From Fluviibacter sp964604465 (GTDB lineage Bacteria > Pseudomonadota > Gammaproteobacteria > Burkholderiales > Rhodocyclaceae), in assembly GCA_964604465.1 (NCBI GenBank), contig CAZRYZ010000002.1:1-56891 (forward strand): 56,891 bases of DNA, in the 5' to 3' direction. The notes beneath the pieces were generated by a model. It saw only the letters and a program-made list of their open reading frames with translations. It was not told where the DNA came from and ran no database searches. The position numbers and the translations under genes were made by a program. How positions within the stretch are numbered: the stretch's first letter is position 1; each line of letters opens with the position of its first letter. Of this stretch, positions 25,822 through 34,051 are shown piece by piece.

Positions 25822-26405
25822 TACTTGGCTCCCATTGCTGTTGGCACCGTTAGACGGAAATTGCGCCAATCACTGTCGATACGCCAATCGCGGTCACCGA
25901 TCGAGACTACCTGGAAAGGTTTGGGCAGAAAGGCCGGATCAAGACGGAAGCGCAGCGCCACATCGATCATCTCGCCTGTCTTGGCCTGTCCTGCTGGCAA
26001 ACGCCACTCGACCGGCCGGGCGATATAAGCCACGGCATCCTCGAGATTGAGGAAGTTGCTACCGGTGCTCCCTTCGCTGACGCGGTAATTGCGCACCAGC
26101 GTGTTGTAGGTCAGGCGACGATTAATTTGCGTGCGGTAAAGAATCTCGTCAGTCCAGTACCAGCGAGAGCGCTTCAACTCGACCTCCATCTGGAAGACGA
26201 GCGGGATGCCATGGTTCACGGCATCGACGAGCGCAGGCGACAGCTTAAGACCGAAACTACTGGTTAATATGACAGCCTCACTGTTCTGCGTGAGGACCGG
26301 CGGGTGCACTTCCGCACCGGCAGCCTTGGCTGGCAGAGATTGCACCCAGAGTCCGAGGCTCAGGAGCCATGCCACCACGACCCCCCCGTGATAGCGCCTC
26401 AGCAT
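25821..26405 (-). CDS. DUF4390 domain exported protein
   Basis: This 194-residue protein has an N-terminal signal peptide (hydrophobic VVVAWLLSLGLWVQS then LPAKAAG). The mature domain matches DUF4390, with LSPALVDAVNHGIPLVFQMEVEL and RSRWYWTDEI as recognisable segments. The function is unknown. It sits between rsmB and ntrY in an overlapping chain: its start overlaps the rsmB stop by seven bases and its stop overlaps the ntrY start. This arrangement is conserved in betaproteobacteria and suggests a periplasmic role tied to NtrY sensing, which is an inference from position only. Confidence 0.85.
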   Translation of the reverse strand: MLRRYHGGVVVAWLLSLGLWVQSLPAKAAGAEVHPPVLTQNSEAVILTSSFGLKLSPALVDAVNHGIPLVFQMEVELKRSRWYWTDEILYRTQINRRLTYNTLVRNYRVSEGSTGSNFLNLEDAVAYIARPVEWRLPAGQAKTGEMIDVALRFRLDPAFLPKPFQVVSIGDRDWRIDSDWRNFRLTVPTAMGAK

Positions 26406-27787
26406 GACATACCCTTTTGCAGCAACGCATAATAAAAACCATCGTGCCGTGCGTCAGGCAATAGATGGGTTTCACTCAGGCAGCTCGCATCCGGTGTTTG
26501 CTGCAAGAAGCGGGTCACTTGCTCATGGTTTTCCCGGGCGAAGACCGAACAGGTGCCATACAGCATCCGGCCACCCGTCTTGAGTAATGGCCACAGCGCG
26601 CGCAGCATGCGCGATTGCATACGAACCAGGGCTTCGATGTCTTCTTCACGGCGCAGCCATTTCGCATCGGGGTGACGACCCACCACGCCTGAGCCGGAAC
26701 AGGGCGCATCGAGCAGAATGGCATCAAAGGGGCGCTTTGCCCAAGCGGCATTCGTCTGCGTCACATCGGCACGGACCAGATGAACATGACGGTCTGCCGG
26801 AAATTTAGCCGGGTCCAGCATCTTCGCCAGAGCCGCACAACGATCCGGGTCGACTTCAATGGCCGTGAGATCGATTGCGGCCCACTCGAGAAGGTGGCTG
26901 GCCTTACCACCCGGCGCCGCACAGGCATCCAGAACGCGCATCCCCGGTTGAACATCCAGCAGCTTTGCCGCCTGCTGGGCGCCGATATCCTGCACCGCTA
27001 CCCAACCCTGCGCGAATCTGGGCAATGTTTCGGATGGCTGCGGCCGCGTGAGCAGTAAGGCATCATCCCCTTCGTCTGAGACCGAAGGCGCCAAGGCAAT
27101 ATCGGCATCGGCAAAGGCCTGCCTGACGGCATCGGCTGAACTGCGCAGACGATTAACCCGCAACCCCATGGGTGGCTTCCGGTTACCACCGGCGGCAATA
27201 CGCTCCCAGTCCTTCGGCCAGTCCTGCTGCAACTGTTGTAACCACCAGAGTGGGTGCTGATAGTGCGCCTCGGGGTCCGCTGCAATAGCCTCATCCAACT
27301 GCGTTCGTTCGCGCAGCGCACGCCGCAAAATGGCATTCACAAAGCCCCGATAACGCCCGCCCGACAGCGTCGCCGCCGCTTCAACGGCCTGGTCAACGCC
27401 GACATGAGATCGGTCCGGATGCATTTCAAGCCAGCATAAGGCCACCCGCAGCAAATTCCGGAGTTCATCCTCCGAGGTCGGTCGATCCAGCAGATGCGAC
27501 ATCTCGAGGTCGGCACGACCGTAGCGGCGTAGTGTTGCGTAAACAAGATCCACGGCCTGCGCCCGTGCCGCCTGAGGAGGCAAGCTGCGCATCCGGAGCT
27601 CTGCGAGCACCGCGGTAAGGCTTCGGCCCGAGCCAATTACGGCGGTGACCGCCTCGGCCGCCGTCTTCATGGCCCAAGCCAGCGAGTCAGGTTGCAGCGC
27701 TGCAACCCAGGCCCGGCGCGCACCCTGCACACCCGCCCGGCGGGATGCAGATGCAGCTTTGGCAGGAGCAGAAGAGCGACTCGTCAT
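26399..27787 (-). CDS. rsmB: 16S rRNA m5C967 methyltransferase RsmB
   Basis: This protein is 462 residues from the first ATG. An N-terminal NusB-like RNA-binding domain (AVDLVYATLRRYGRADLEMSHLLDRP) precedes a SAM-dependent Rossmann methyltransferase (VLDACAAPGGKASHLLEWA). The two catalytic cysteines lie in DAPCSGSGVVGRHPD and YGTCSVFARENHEQV. It methylates cytosine 967 of 16S rRNA. The first 39 residues (rich in Ala, Ser and Arg) have no counterpart in E. coli RsmB; translation may really begin at the ATG at 27670. Neither start has a strong ribosome site. It heads the rsmB-DUF4390-ntrY-ntrX operon. Confidence 0.93.
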   Translation of the reverse strand: MTSRSSAPAKAASASRRAGVQGARRAWVAALQPDSLAWAMKTAAEAVTAVIGSGRSLTAVLAELRMRSLPPQAARAQAVDLVYATLRRYGRADLEMSHLLDRPTSEDELRNLLRVALCWLEMHPDRSHVGVDQAVEAAATLSGGRYRGFVNAILRRALRERTQLDEAIAADPEAHYQHPLWWLQQLQQDWPKDWERIAAGGNRKPPMGLRVNRLRSSADAVRQAFADADIALAPSVSDEGDDALLLTRPQPSETLPRFAQGWVAVQDIGAQQAAKLLDVQPGMRVLDACAAPGGKASHLLEWAAIDLTAIEVDPDRCAALAKMLDPAKFPADRHVHLVRADVTQTNAAWAKRPFDAILLDAPCSGSGVVGRHPDAKWLRREEDIEALVRMQSRMLRALWPLLKTGGRMLYGTCSVFARENHEQVTRFLQQTPDASCLSETHLLPDARHDGFYYALLQKGMSC

Positions 27788-27846
27788 CGATTTGAGTGTA
27801 GCATGTTTACAACACTGTCAAACAGCTTCCACGGGCTTCCCTGCGC

Positions 27847-28794
27847 ATGAATTTTTCTCGTTCTCTGTTGCTCCTTGTCACACTTTTCGGCGGATGGGTT
27901 TCACCCGTGTATGCTTGGAATGCAACGGGTCATGCCGAGGTGGTGGCCGTTGCCTGGTCGGCACTCGATCAACCTACGCGCGACCGGGTTGAGCAACTGC
28001 TACAGAGCCAGAAGCTGATTTCAGGCACCCGCAACAAGTCGGGCGAGGCCGCGTGGATTGCGGCATCCCTCTGGCCGGATGCCTTGCGCGATCGTGCGGA
28101 AAACACCTCGACTTCGGACAAGGCTCCGGCCACCCTACGCGAGTGGCTGCGCCGGGCCAGCACCGGGGAGCAGACGCGACGCTGGCATTTTGCTGATCGT
28201 GATATCAAACAACCATTCCGTATACAGAAACCGCACGGGCTACTCGAAGCTGCGCTTAATGCGCAGATCCGCCTTTTGGGTGACCCGGCTTTGAACCGTC
28301 ATGACCGTGCTGTGGCCCTAGCCTGGGTCAGCCACCTTGTGGCCGATGCACATCAGCCGCTTCACTGCGCCAGCCGGGCGGTTCCCGGTAAGCCCGGGGA
28401 GCTTGACGCCGGCGGCAATCTGGTCACCGTCGTCGATGCCGGACGCAGGCCACCCGACCCCATCAGCCTGCACCGTTGGTGGGATGATCTTCCCGGCCAC
28501 ATCGGCCCGGGAAGCCCTCGCTTTGCCAAGGAGCTGGTTCGCCTCTTGCAGGCATCGCTTCAAGTGACAGATCAGGATCTGACTCAGCCGCCCATCGGCT
28601 GGATCGAAGAATCCTTCCTCATCGCCCGCGACCAGGTTTATCCCGGCCTCCTACCGGACCCCGGTGTACCCGACATCTTCATCATTCGGCAGGACTATTG
28701 GCTGGATGGCCGTGCCATCTCGCGCGCCCGGCTTGCACTAGCCGGGCGACGGCTTGCTTACGTTGTCTCTCAGGCACTGCAGGATCTGCGCTAG
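27847..28794 (+). CDS. S1/P1-type zinc nuclease, exported
   Basis: This 315-residue secreted nuclease has a signal peptide (residues 1-20, cleaved before WNATGHAEVV) whose removal exposes the N-terminal tryptophan that serves as a zinc ligand in this family. Other metal-site motifs are RRWHFADRDI, VSHLVADAHQPLHCA and LHRWWDDLPG, so the trinuclear zinc site appears complete. Members degrade single-stranded DNA or RNA and 3'-nucleotides, often for phosphate or nucleotide scavenging. It stands alone on the plus strand between the minus-strand rsmB and htpX genes. The ribosome site is poor. Confidence 0.9.
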   Translation: MNFSRSLLLLVTLFGGWVSPVYAWNATGHAEVVAVAWSALDQPTRDRVEQLLQSQKLISGTRNKSGEAAWIAASLWPDALRDRAENTSTSDKAPATLREWLRRASTGEQTRRWHFADRDIKQPFRIQKPHGLLEAALNAQIRLLGDPALNRHDRAVALAWVSHLVADAHQPLHCASRAVPGKPGELDAGGNLVTVVDAGRRPPDPISLHRWWDDLPGHIGPGSPRFAKELVRLLQASLQVTDQDLTQPPIGWIEESFLIARDQVYPGLLPDPGVPDIFIIRQDYWLDGRAISRARLALAGRRLAYVVSQALQDLR

Positions 28795-28806
28795 CCTGCG
28801 GAACAG

Positions 28807-29652
28807 TTATCGACGTGCTAGTGCCTCCAGCCGGGCAATGCGCTCGGCTGTTTTCGGATGGGTTGAAAACAGGCTATCAATAGCACCACCCGCCAGCGGA
28901 TTCATGATCATCATCTGCGCCGTCGCCGGATGCGCCTCTGCCGTTGGGAACGGAATACCACGCGCATAGGCATCAATCTTGGCAAGTGCACTGGCCAAGG
29001 CCAGCGGATCTCCGCTGATCTCGGCACCGCCGCGATCCGCCTCAAATTCCCGCGCCCGCGAGATCGCCATCTGAATCAGCATGGCCGCCAACGGGGCGAT
29101 GATGGCCACAATCAGGCTTACGATCGCATTTGCCGGTCGACCCTCATCATCACGGCCTCCGAAGAACATAGCAAAGTTAGCCAGTGCAGAAATCGCACCC
29201 GCCAAGGTGGCCGCAATCGTCGAAGTCAGAATATCACGGTGCTTTACATGGGCCAGTTCGTGCGCCATCACACCGCGGAGCTCCCGCTCGCTGAGCAGAC
29301 TGACAATCCCGGTGGTTGCAGCAACCGCGGCGTTCTCCGGGTTGCGCCCGGTGGCAAAAGCATTGGGCTGTGCCTCGTCAATCAGGTAAACGCGAGGCAT
29401 AGGCAACTCGGCCCGAGCCGCCAGATCGCGCACCATGTTGTACAGATAGGGTGACGAGGTCTCATCCACCGGGTGCGCGTTATACATACGCAGCACCATC
29501 TTGTCGGAGAACCAGTAAGCAAAGAAGTTCATGCCACCACCCAGCAGCAGCGCCATCAACATACCTTCACGACCGCCGATCAGACCACCGATCACCATGA
29601 AGAGTGCCGTAATCGCAGCAAAGAGTAGCGTTGTTTTAAACCAGTTGCTCAT
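28807..29652 (-). CDS. htpX: Membrane zinc metalloprotease HtpX
   Basis: This 281-residue M48 peptidase of the inner membrane degrades misfolded membrane proteins. Two N-terminal helices (LLFAAITALFMVIGGLIGG and LLGGGMNFFAYWFSDKMVL) precede the catalytic MAHELAHVKHRD motif, with the third zinc ligand in REFEADRGGAE. A further helix pair lies between them. The start at 29652 has AAGGAG seven bases upstream; a longer frame to 29694 lacks one. A sigma-32-type promoter at 29760-29788 suggests heat-shock control, in keeping with the family role. Confidence 0.95.
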   Translation of the reverse strand: MSNWFKTTLLFAAITALFMVIGGLIGGREGMLMALLLGGGMNFFAYWFSDKMVLRMYNAHPVDETSSPYLYNMVRDLAARAELPMPRVYLIDEAQPNAFATGRNPENAAVAATTGIVSLLSERELRGVMAHELAHVKHRDILTSTIAATLAGAISALANFAMFFGGRDDEGRPANAIVSLIVAIIAPLAAMLIQMAISRAREFEADRGGAEISGDPLALASALAKIDAYARGIPFPTAEAHPATAQMMIMNPLAGGAIDSLFSTHPKTAERIARLEALARR

Positions 29653-29759
29653 GACAGCTCCTTGATATGACCATGAACGGATTTCTGCCGCCACGGTGTC
29701 CGCAATTCGTCCGGGCGCGCCGACGTTTTATACCAAATGCCCTTAACAATCGCTTAGCG

Positions 29760-29788
29760 ACTTGGGGGCGCTGCCGGATTTTTTCAAG
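29760..29788 (-). promoter_or_regulatory. Sigma-32 (heat-shock) promoter for htpX
   Basis: On the minus strand CTTGAAA (29788-29782) and CCCCAAGT (29767-29760) are 14 bases apart. The consensus is CTTGAAA and CCCCATNT, so only one defined base differs. The -35 element overlaps the fmt stop codon (TGA inside CTTGAAA). Transcription would start near 29752, giving htpX a leader of about 100 bases and letting it be induced apart from def-fmt. Confidence 0.65.
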
Positions 29789-30737
29789 CCAGGCGGCTAC
29801 CTACCGGTAACGGATGCCCCCGCAGGAAGTCGCTGGCCGCCAAGCGCTTGCCCCCGGGCGCCTGCAGCACCTCCAGACGCAGAGCGCCCTCACCACAGGC
29901 AACCACGACACCGGTCGCATCAGCCGCCAGGATCAGGCCGGGTTCGCCCTGAGCATCCACCAGGCTCGCCTGCCAGATCTTAATGGGCTTGTCGCCCGCA
30001 TGGAGCACCGCTCCGGGAAAGGGATTGTAGGCCCGGACCTTCCGATCCAGCGCTATCGCCGGCGCATGCACATCAAGCACCGACTCTGCTTTTTCCAGTT
30101 TATGCGCATAGGTAACTCCCGTTTCGGACTGGGCCTGCACACGCAGGTTTTCTGCCGCCGCTAAACGCTGCAAGACCTGCACAATCCGTTTGGCACCAAG
30201 GGCTGCCAGACGGTCATGCAGCTGCGCCGTGGTTTCGCGCGGCTGTATCGTCAGAGCCGCCGAATCCACTACACCGCCGGTATCCAGGCCGGCATCCATC
30301 TGCATAATACAAATACCGGTTTCGGCATCGCCCGCTTCGATGGCCCGATGAATCGGTGCCGCACCCCGCCAACGTGGCAAGAGTGAGGCATGAATATTCA
30401 GACAGCCATCCCGTGGCATATCCAGGATCGCCTGCGGCAAAATCAGGCCATAGGCCACGACGACCAACACATCCAGTGCATAGGCCCGCACCATGGCCTG
30501 AGCCCCCTCGGTGCGAAGAGAAACGGGCTGCTCGACCGGTAGCTGATGCGTCTGCGCCAGTTGCTTGACTGGGGAGGGCGTGAGTTGCATACCCCGACCG
30601 GATGGCCGATCCGGCTGGGTCAATACCACGACCACCTGAAAACCTGCATCGCATATGGCCTGCAAGGCCTGCGCCGCAAAGGCCGGCGTGCCGGCAAAAC
30701 CCACACGCAATCGTTGCGGTGTTTGGTTCACGGTCAT
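29784..30737 (-). CDS. fmt: Methionyl-tRNA formyltransferase
   Basis: This 317-residue cytoplasmic enzyme formylates initiator Met-tRNA using 10-formyltetrahydrofolate. Conserved segments are RVGFAGTPAFAAQALQA at the N-terminus, VVAYGLILPQAILD, the catalytic NIHASLLPRWRGAAPIHRAI and QMDAGLDTGGV, with the C-terminal tRNA-binding domain (VRAYNPFPGAVL). Its ATG overlaps the def stop by one base (TGATG), the standard def-fmt coupling. The stop codon lies inside the heat-shock promoter of htpX. No terminator is seen after it. Confidence 0.96.
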   Translation of the reverse strand: MTVNQTPQRLRVGFAGTPAFAAQALQAICDAGFQVVVVLTQPDRPSGRGMQLTPSPVKQLAQTHQLPVEQPVSLRTEGAQAMVRAYALDVLVVVAYGLILPQAILDMPRDGCLNIHASLLPRWRGAAPIHRAIEAGDAETGICIMQMDAGLDTGGVVDSAALTIQPRETTAQLHDRLAALGAKRIVQVLQRLAAAENLRVQAQSETGVTYAHKLEKAESVLDVHAPAIALDRKVRAYNPFPGAVLHAGDKPIKIWQASLVDAQGEPGLILAADATGVVVACGEGALRLEVLQAPGGKRLAASDFLRGHPLPVGSRLA

Positions 30738-31240
30738 CAGGCGGTATGACGAGCCTGCTTGGCCAGCTTATTCTTGATGCGCGTCTGCTTCAATTGCGAC
30801 AGGTGATCAACAAAAACCTTGCCGTTCAGATGATCAATCTCGTGCTGAATGCAGATGGCCAGCAAGCCGCCGGTTTCCAACACACGGGCTTGACCATCAA
30901 GATCCTGATAGCGCACGCGAACATCCGAGGGACGGTCCACCTTGTCGTAGATTCCCGGGACCGATAGACAGCCCTCTTCATAGGTTTGCATACCGCTCAC
31001 CTCTTCGATCTCCGGGTTGATAAAAACCTTGAGGTCTTTCTGATCGTCCGATACATCAATCACCACAACGCGCTTGTGCACATTGACCTGGGTTGCCGCT
31101 AGTCCAATACCCGGAGCCTCATACATGGTCTCGGCCATATCTTCCGTCAACTGACGCAAGGCGGCATCAAACACCGTCACCGGTTTAGCGACAGTGCGCA
31201 ATCGTTCGTCAGGAAATCGGAGAATAGGGAGTAAAGCCAT
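30737..31240 (-). CDS. def: Peptide deformylase
   Basis: This 167-residue metalloenzyme removes the formyl group from nascent proteins. The three family motifs are intact: GIGLAATQV, EEGCLSVPG and the metal-binding QHEIDHLNG. I start at 31240 (MALLPILRFPDERLR), which fits the family N-terminus; twelve extra codons upstream are unlikely. It diverges from the gene upstream of dprA and is coupled to fmt. A minus-strand TATACA in the gap could be a -10 box, but no -35 is convincing. Confidence 0.96.
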   Translation of the reverse strand: MALLPILRFPDERLRTVAKPVTVFDAALRQLTEDMAETMYEAPGIGLAATQVNVHKRVVVIDVSDDQKDLKVFINPEIEEVSGMQTYEEGCLSVPGIYDKVDRPSDVRVRYQDLDGQARVLETGGLLAICIQHEIDHLNGKVFVDHLSQLKQTRIKNKLAKQARHTA

Positions 31241-31367
31241 AGGTCTCAAGGGCTGCGCGCGGATGATGCCGATCACCTGCTGCAGACTGTATAAAATGAT
31301 TTATGCTTAACCGGTGCCCGAAAGTGGTTACCGTCATTTTCTTATCTGTTGCCTGTCTATTATAACG

Positions 31368-32294
31368 ATGCCTCTTAAATTATTCTGGAGCCGCTTCGGC
31401 TTCGCTAGCGTCATCGCCCTTTGGGCACTCAGCGCTGCCACTGAGGCCATGGCCCAGGCACCCGGGCTGCCGATGATTGTGCCGGAAGCGGTCTTTGCCA
31501 ATCTGGGCCGGGTCACCGGCGCAACCCTGCAACAACAGATTATGGATCGGGGCAGTATTGTCCGGGTTCAGTTCGCTAATCCGAAAGACCGGCTAGGGCC
31601 AGATACACCGGTCGTTCTGTTCCGCCAGGGGCTCCGCTTGCGGAGCGCAGGGGAAAGCGGCGAGCGAACCCTGGGTATTCTGGCGGTCCCCGTCGGTCGT
31701 GGCCGAACCCTGCAGGCACTCACCGAAAACGCGGAGATTGCCGACCCTAATGAACCGGGTGTGGCATGGGTTCGTCTGCAGTCCGTCCGGCAGGAGGTTT
31801 CACGGGGTGACAGTCTGATGAGCGAACGTGATGCCCAGCGCTGGCAAGCGGATGCCTGCGAGGCTCCCAAAGATAAAGGACCGCAACGAGAGTCCCCGCC
31901 CAAACCGGTGGCCGCCCCCGAACTCCAGGTCATTGCATTGGTCTCCAGCGATGTACTGGCTGATCCATTATCGACGTCGCTCGACCTGGTGGTCATTTCC
32001 GGAGGTTGCCAGGCCGGCCTGAAAACCGGCCAGGGTCTCTCGCTGTGGCGCCCTCCCGTAACCACCTTCGGTCGCAAGCTTGACCAGGCCATTGACGCAC
32101 GCGACAACAGCAGCACCAGCGTGCTGGATGATAACCCCGGCATTACACGGACGCAGGTTCCCGGGCACCGTATCGGTAGCGGTGTCATCGTCGCCACCTA
32201 CCCGGAGGCCGCCATTGTGCGCCTCCGGGTTGCCACGCAACCCGTTCAACTCGGCGACCAGGTTCGCCCTTCCCATATTAGGAATACCCCATGA
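31368..32294 (+). CDS. Exported protein of unknown function, dprA-linked
   Basis: This 308-residue protein has a signal peptide (MPLKLFWSRFGFASVIALWA to EAMAQAP). The mature chain has no motif I can name. In many betaproteobacteria the gene between def and dprA encodes a LysM peptidoglycan-binding protein; this one occupies the same place and its C-terminal half (GLSLWRPP, HRIGSGVIVATYPEAAIVRL, QLGDQVRP) resembles the non-LysM part of those. I see no LysM repeat. A proline-rich linker lies near residues 180-200. Its stop overlaps the dprA start as ATGA. The start has no strong ribosome site; an 18-codon upstream extension is possible. Confidence 0.7.
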   Translation: MPLKLFWSRFGFASVIALWALSAATEAMAQAPGLPMIVPEAVFANLGRVTGATLQQQIMDRGSIVRVQFANPKDRLGPDTPVVLFRQGLRLRSAGESGERTLGILAVPVGRGRTLQALTENAEIADPNEPGVAWVRLQSVRQEVSRGDSLMSERDAQRWQADACEAPKDKGPQRESPPKPVAAPELQVIALVSSDVLADPLSTSLDLVVISGGCQAGLKTGQGLSLWRPPVTTFGRKLDQAIDARDNSSTSVLDDNPGITRTQVPGHRIGSGVIVATYPEAAIVRLRVATQPVQLGDQVRPSHIRNTP

Positions 32295-33442
32295 CACCCT
32301 CCCTGATGGATGACGACCTGCGTGCCTGGCTTGATCTGACCCTGGCTAACGGGGTGGGCACCCGAACGCAGCAGCAGTTGCTGCGCGCCTTCGGTCATCC
32401 TGCCGCTGTTTTTAACGCAGGTCTCAGCGCTGTCGCCGGTGTTGTCGGCATCAAAATTGCTCAGGGTCTTTTCGATGGTCCACAGCAGGAAGCCCAACAG
32501 ACTTTAATCGAGCAGACCGCGGCCTGGTTGAATGAACCCGGTCACCACCTCATAACCCTGGCCGATCAGACTTATCCGCAACGTTTATTGGAAGCGGCCG
32601 ACCCGCCAAGTGTGCTTTATGTGAATGGCGACCCCGCCTACCTCAATCAACCTGCCATTGGCGTTGTGGGGAGCCGTAACGCGACCCCGCAGGGAATCGA
32701 AAACGCCCGGGCTTTTTCACGCACGCTGGCCGATGCCGGCTTCGGCATCGTAAGCGGTCTGGCACTGGGCATCGATGCAGCCGCCCATGAAGGGGCCCTG
32801 CGTTCGGATACCCGGAGCGGCACCATCGCCGTCATCGGTACCGGCATTGACCGGGTCTATCCCGCCAGCAACAAAAAGCTCGCCCATCTGATCACCGGCA
32901 ATGGCTGCATCATTTCGGAATTCCCCCTCGGCACAGTGGCAGCGGCCAGCAACTTCCCCCGCCGCAATCGACTGATCGCCGGCCTGGGACAGGCCTGCCT
33001 GGTGGTCGAGGCCGCACCTGCCTCCGGCTCGCTCATTACCGCACGCCTGGCGGGTGAACTGGGCCGCGATATCTTCGCCATTCCCGGTTCGATACATGCG
33101 CCCCAATATAAAGGCTGCCATGCCCTCATCAAGCAGGGCGCCAAACTGGTCGAATGTGCGCAGGACATCCTCGAAGAACTCCGCCCCCAACGAGCTGGCT
33201 TGAATCAAGATACCCAGTCGGCTCACGAGGCCACGGCAACCATCGAATCAGTCGACCTCTTGAGGCCGGAACAGGCCAGCCTGCTCAAGGCGTTGGGCCA
33301 CGAGCCGGCCACGCTGGATCAGCTCATGAACCGGTGTGGCCTCACCGCTGACCTGGTGCTGGCCACGCTGACGGAGCTTAGTCTCGATGGCGTGGTAACA
33401 AATTTACCGGGCGGCCGTTATCAACGCTTAATTCGTGCATAA
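32291..33442 (+). CDS. dprA: DNA-processing protein DprA
   Basis: This 383-residue cytoplasmic protein binds incoming single-stranded DNA in transformation and loads RecA. An N-terminal helix-hairpin-helix-like region is followed by the Rossmann core with VGSRNATPQGIENARAFS, GIVSGLALGIDAAAHEGAL and FPRRNRLIAGLGQACLVVEA, and a C-terminal winged helix (LDQLMNRCGLTADLVLATL). Complete. It is translationally coupled to the exported protein upstream and followed by smg. Presence of dprA alone does not prove natural competence; no other competence genes are in the window. Confidence 0.95.
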   Translation: MTPSLMDDDLRAWLDLTLANGVGTRTQQQLLRAFGHPAAVFNAGLSAVAGVVGIKIAQGLFDGPQQEAQQTLIEQTAAWLNEPGHHLITLADQTYPQRLLEAADPPSVLYVNGDPAYLNQPAIGVVGSRNATPQGIENARAFSRTLADAGFGIVSGLALGIDAAAHEGALRSDTRSGTIAVIGTGIDRVYPASNKKLAHLITGNGCIISEFPLGTVAAASNFPRRNRLIAGLGQACLVVEAAPASGSLITARLAGELGRDIFAIPGSIHAPQYKGCHALIKQGAKLVECAQDILEELRPQRAGLNQDTQSAHEATATIESVDLLRPEQASLLKALGHEPATLDQLMNRCGLTADLVLATLTELSLDGVVTNLPGGRYQRLIRA

Positions 33443-33485
33443 TGACCAAAGACGTACCCGATTCACCACCGCTTAGGTTGCCATC

Positions 33486-33947
33486 ATGCTCGATATCCTG
33501 GTTTATCTATTCGAACACTTTGAAGAACTTGGCAATAGCGAACAGCAAACCATCCGCCTCGATGCGGAGCCCCTCTCCGAATCCCTGATTGAAGCCGGGT
33601 TCGAGCGGGAAGAAATTGACGAAGCCTTTGGCTGGCTGGCCGGCCTAGCCGGCGACTGCCACCGTTCGGTGGCCCCGCCCTCGGCCGATGCGGTTCGCAT
33701 CTATACCGACCGCGAATACGAGCACCTTGGCGCAGACTGCCTCAATTACCTGTGGGCGCTGGAGCAGCAGAACGCCGTTCCCGGCGAACTGCGTGAGCTC
33801 ATCATTGACCGCGCCATGGCCATGGACGAACTGACTCTGGGGCACTTCAAAATCATCGTGCTCATGGTGCTCTGGAGTCGCAACCAGGCCGTCGACAGTC
33901 TGCTGGTCGAAACCCTGCTCGACGAAGATAATCCGGTCTATAACTAA
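33486..33947 (+). CDS. smg: Smg family protein (DUF494)
   Basis: A 153-residue acidic protein matching Smg/DUF494, starting MLDILVYLFEHFEELGN and ending in a helical segment. The family has no firmly established role, but the gene is almost always next to dprA (and topA or topB), as here. It lies 43 bases after dprA, probably in the same transcript. No membrane segments or signal peptide. Confidence 0.9.
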   Translation: MLDILVYLFEHFEELGNSEQQTIRLDAEPLSESLIEAGFEREEIDEAFGWLAGLAGDCHRSVAPPSADAVRIYTDREYEHLGADCLNYLWALEQQNAVPGELRELIIDRAMAMDELTLGHFKIIVLMVLWSRNQAVDSLLVETLLDEDNPVYN

Positions 33948-33968
33948 ACTCCCGGCCATGGGTGTGGC

Positions 33969-33997
33969 TTGCCAATCGCAGCGCGCCCTCCTATGAT
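33969..33997 (+). promoter_or_regulatory. Sigma-70 promoter for topB
   Basis: TTGCCA (33969-33974) and TATGAT (33992-33997) are 17 bases apart; each differs from consensus at one position. Transcription would start near 34004, about 48 bases before topB. It would let topB and the genes after it be expressed apart from dprA-smg. Confidence 0.6.
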
Positions 33998-34051
33998 GCG
34001 GCGGTTACAGGGTGTCTCCGGGCACCACTCACCGGAATGAGACCTCACCCC

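Noticed and set aside
31335..31366. Promoter for the exported protein upstream of dprA (TATTAT/TATAAC next to its ATG).
   Set aside because: No acceptable -35 and the hexamers are too close to the ATG to choose between; not annotated.
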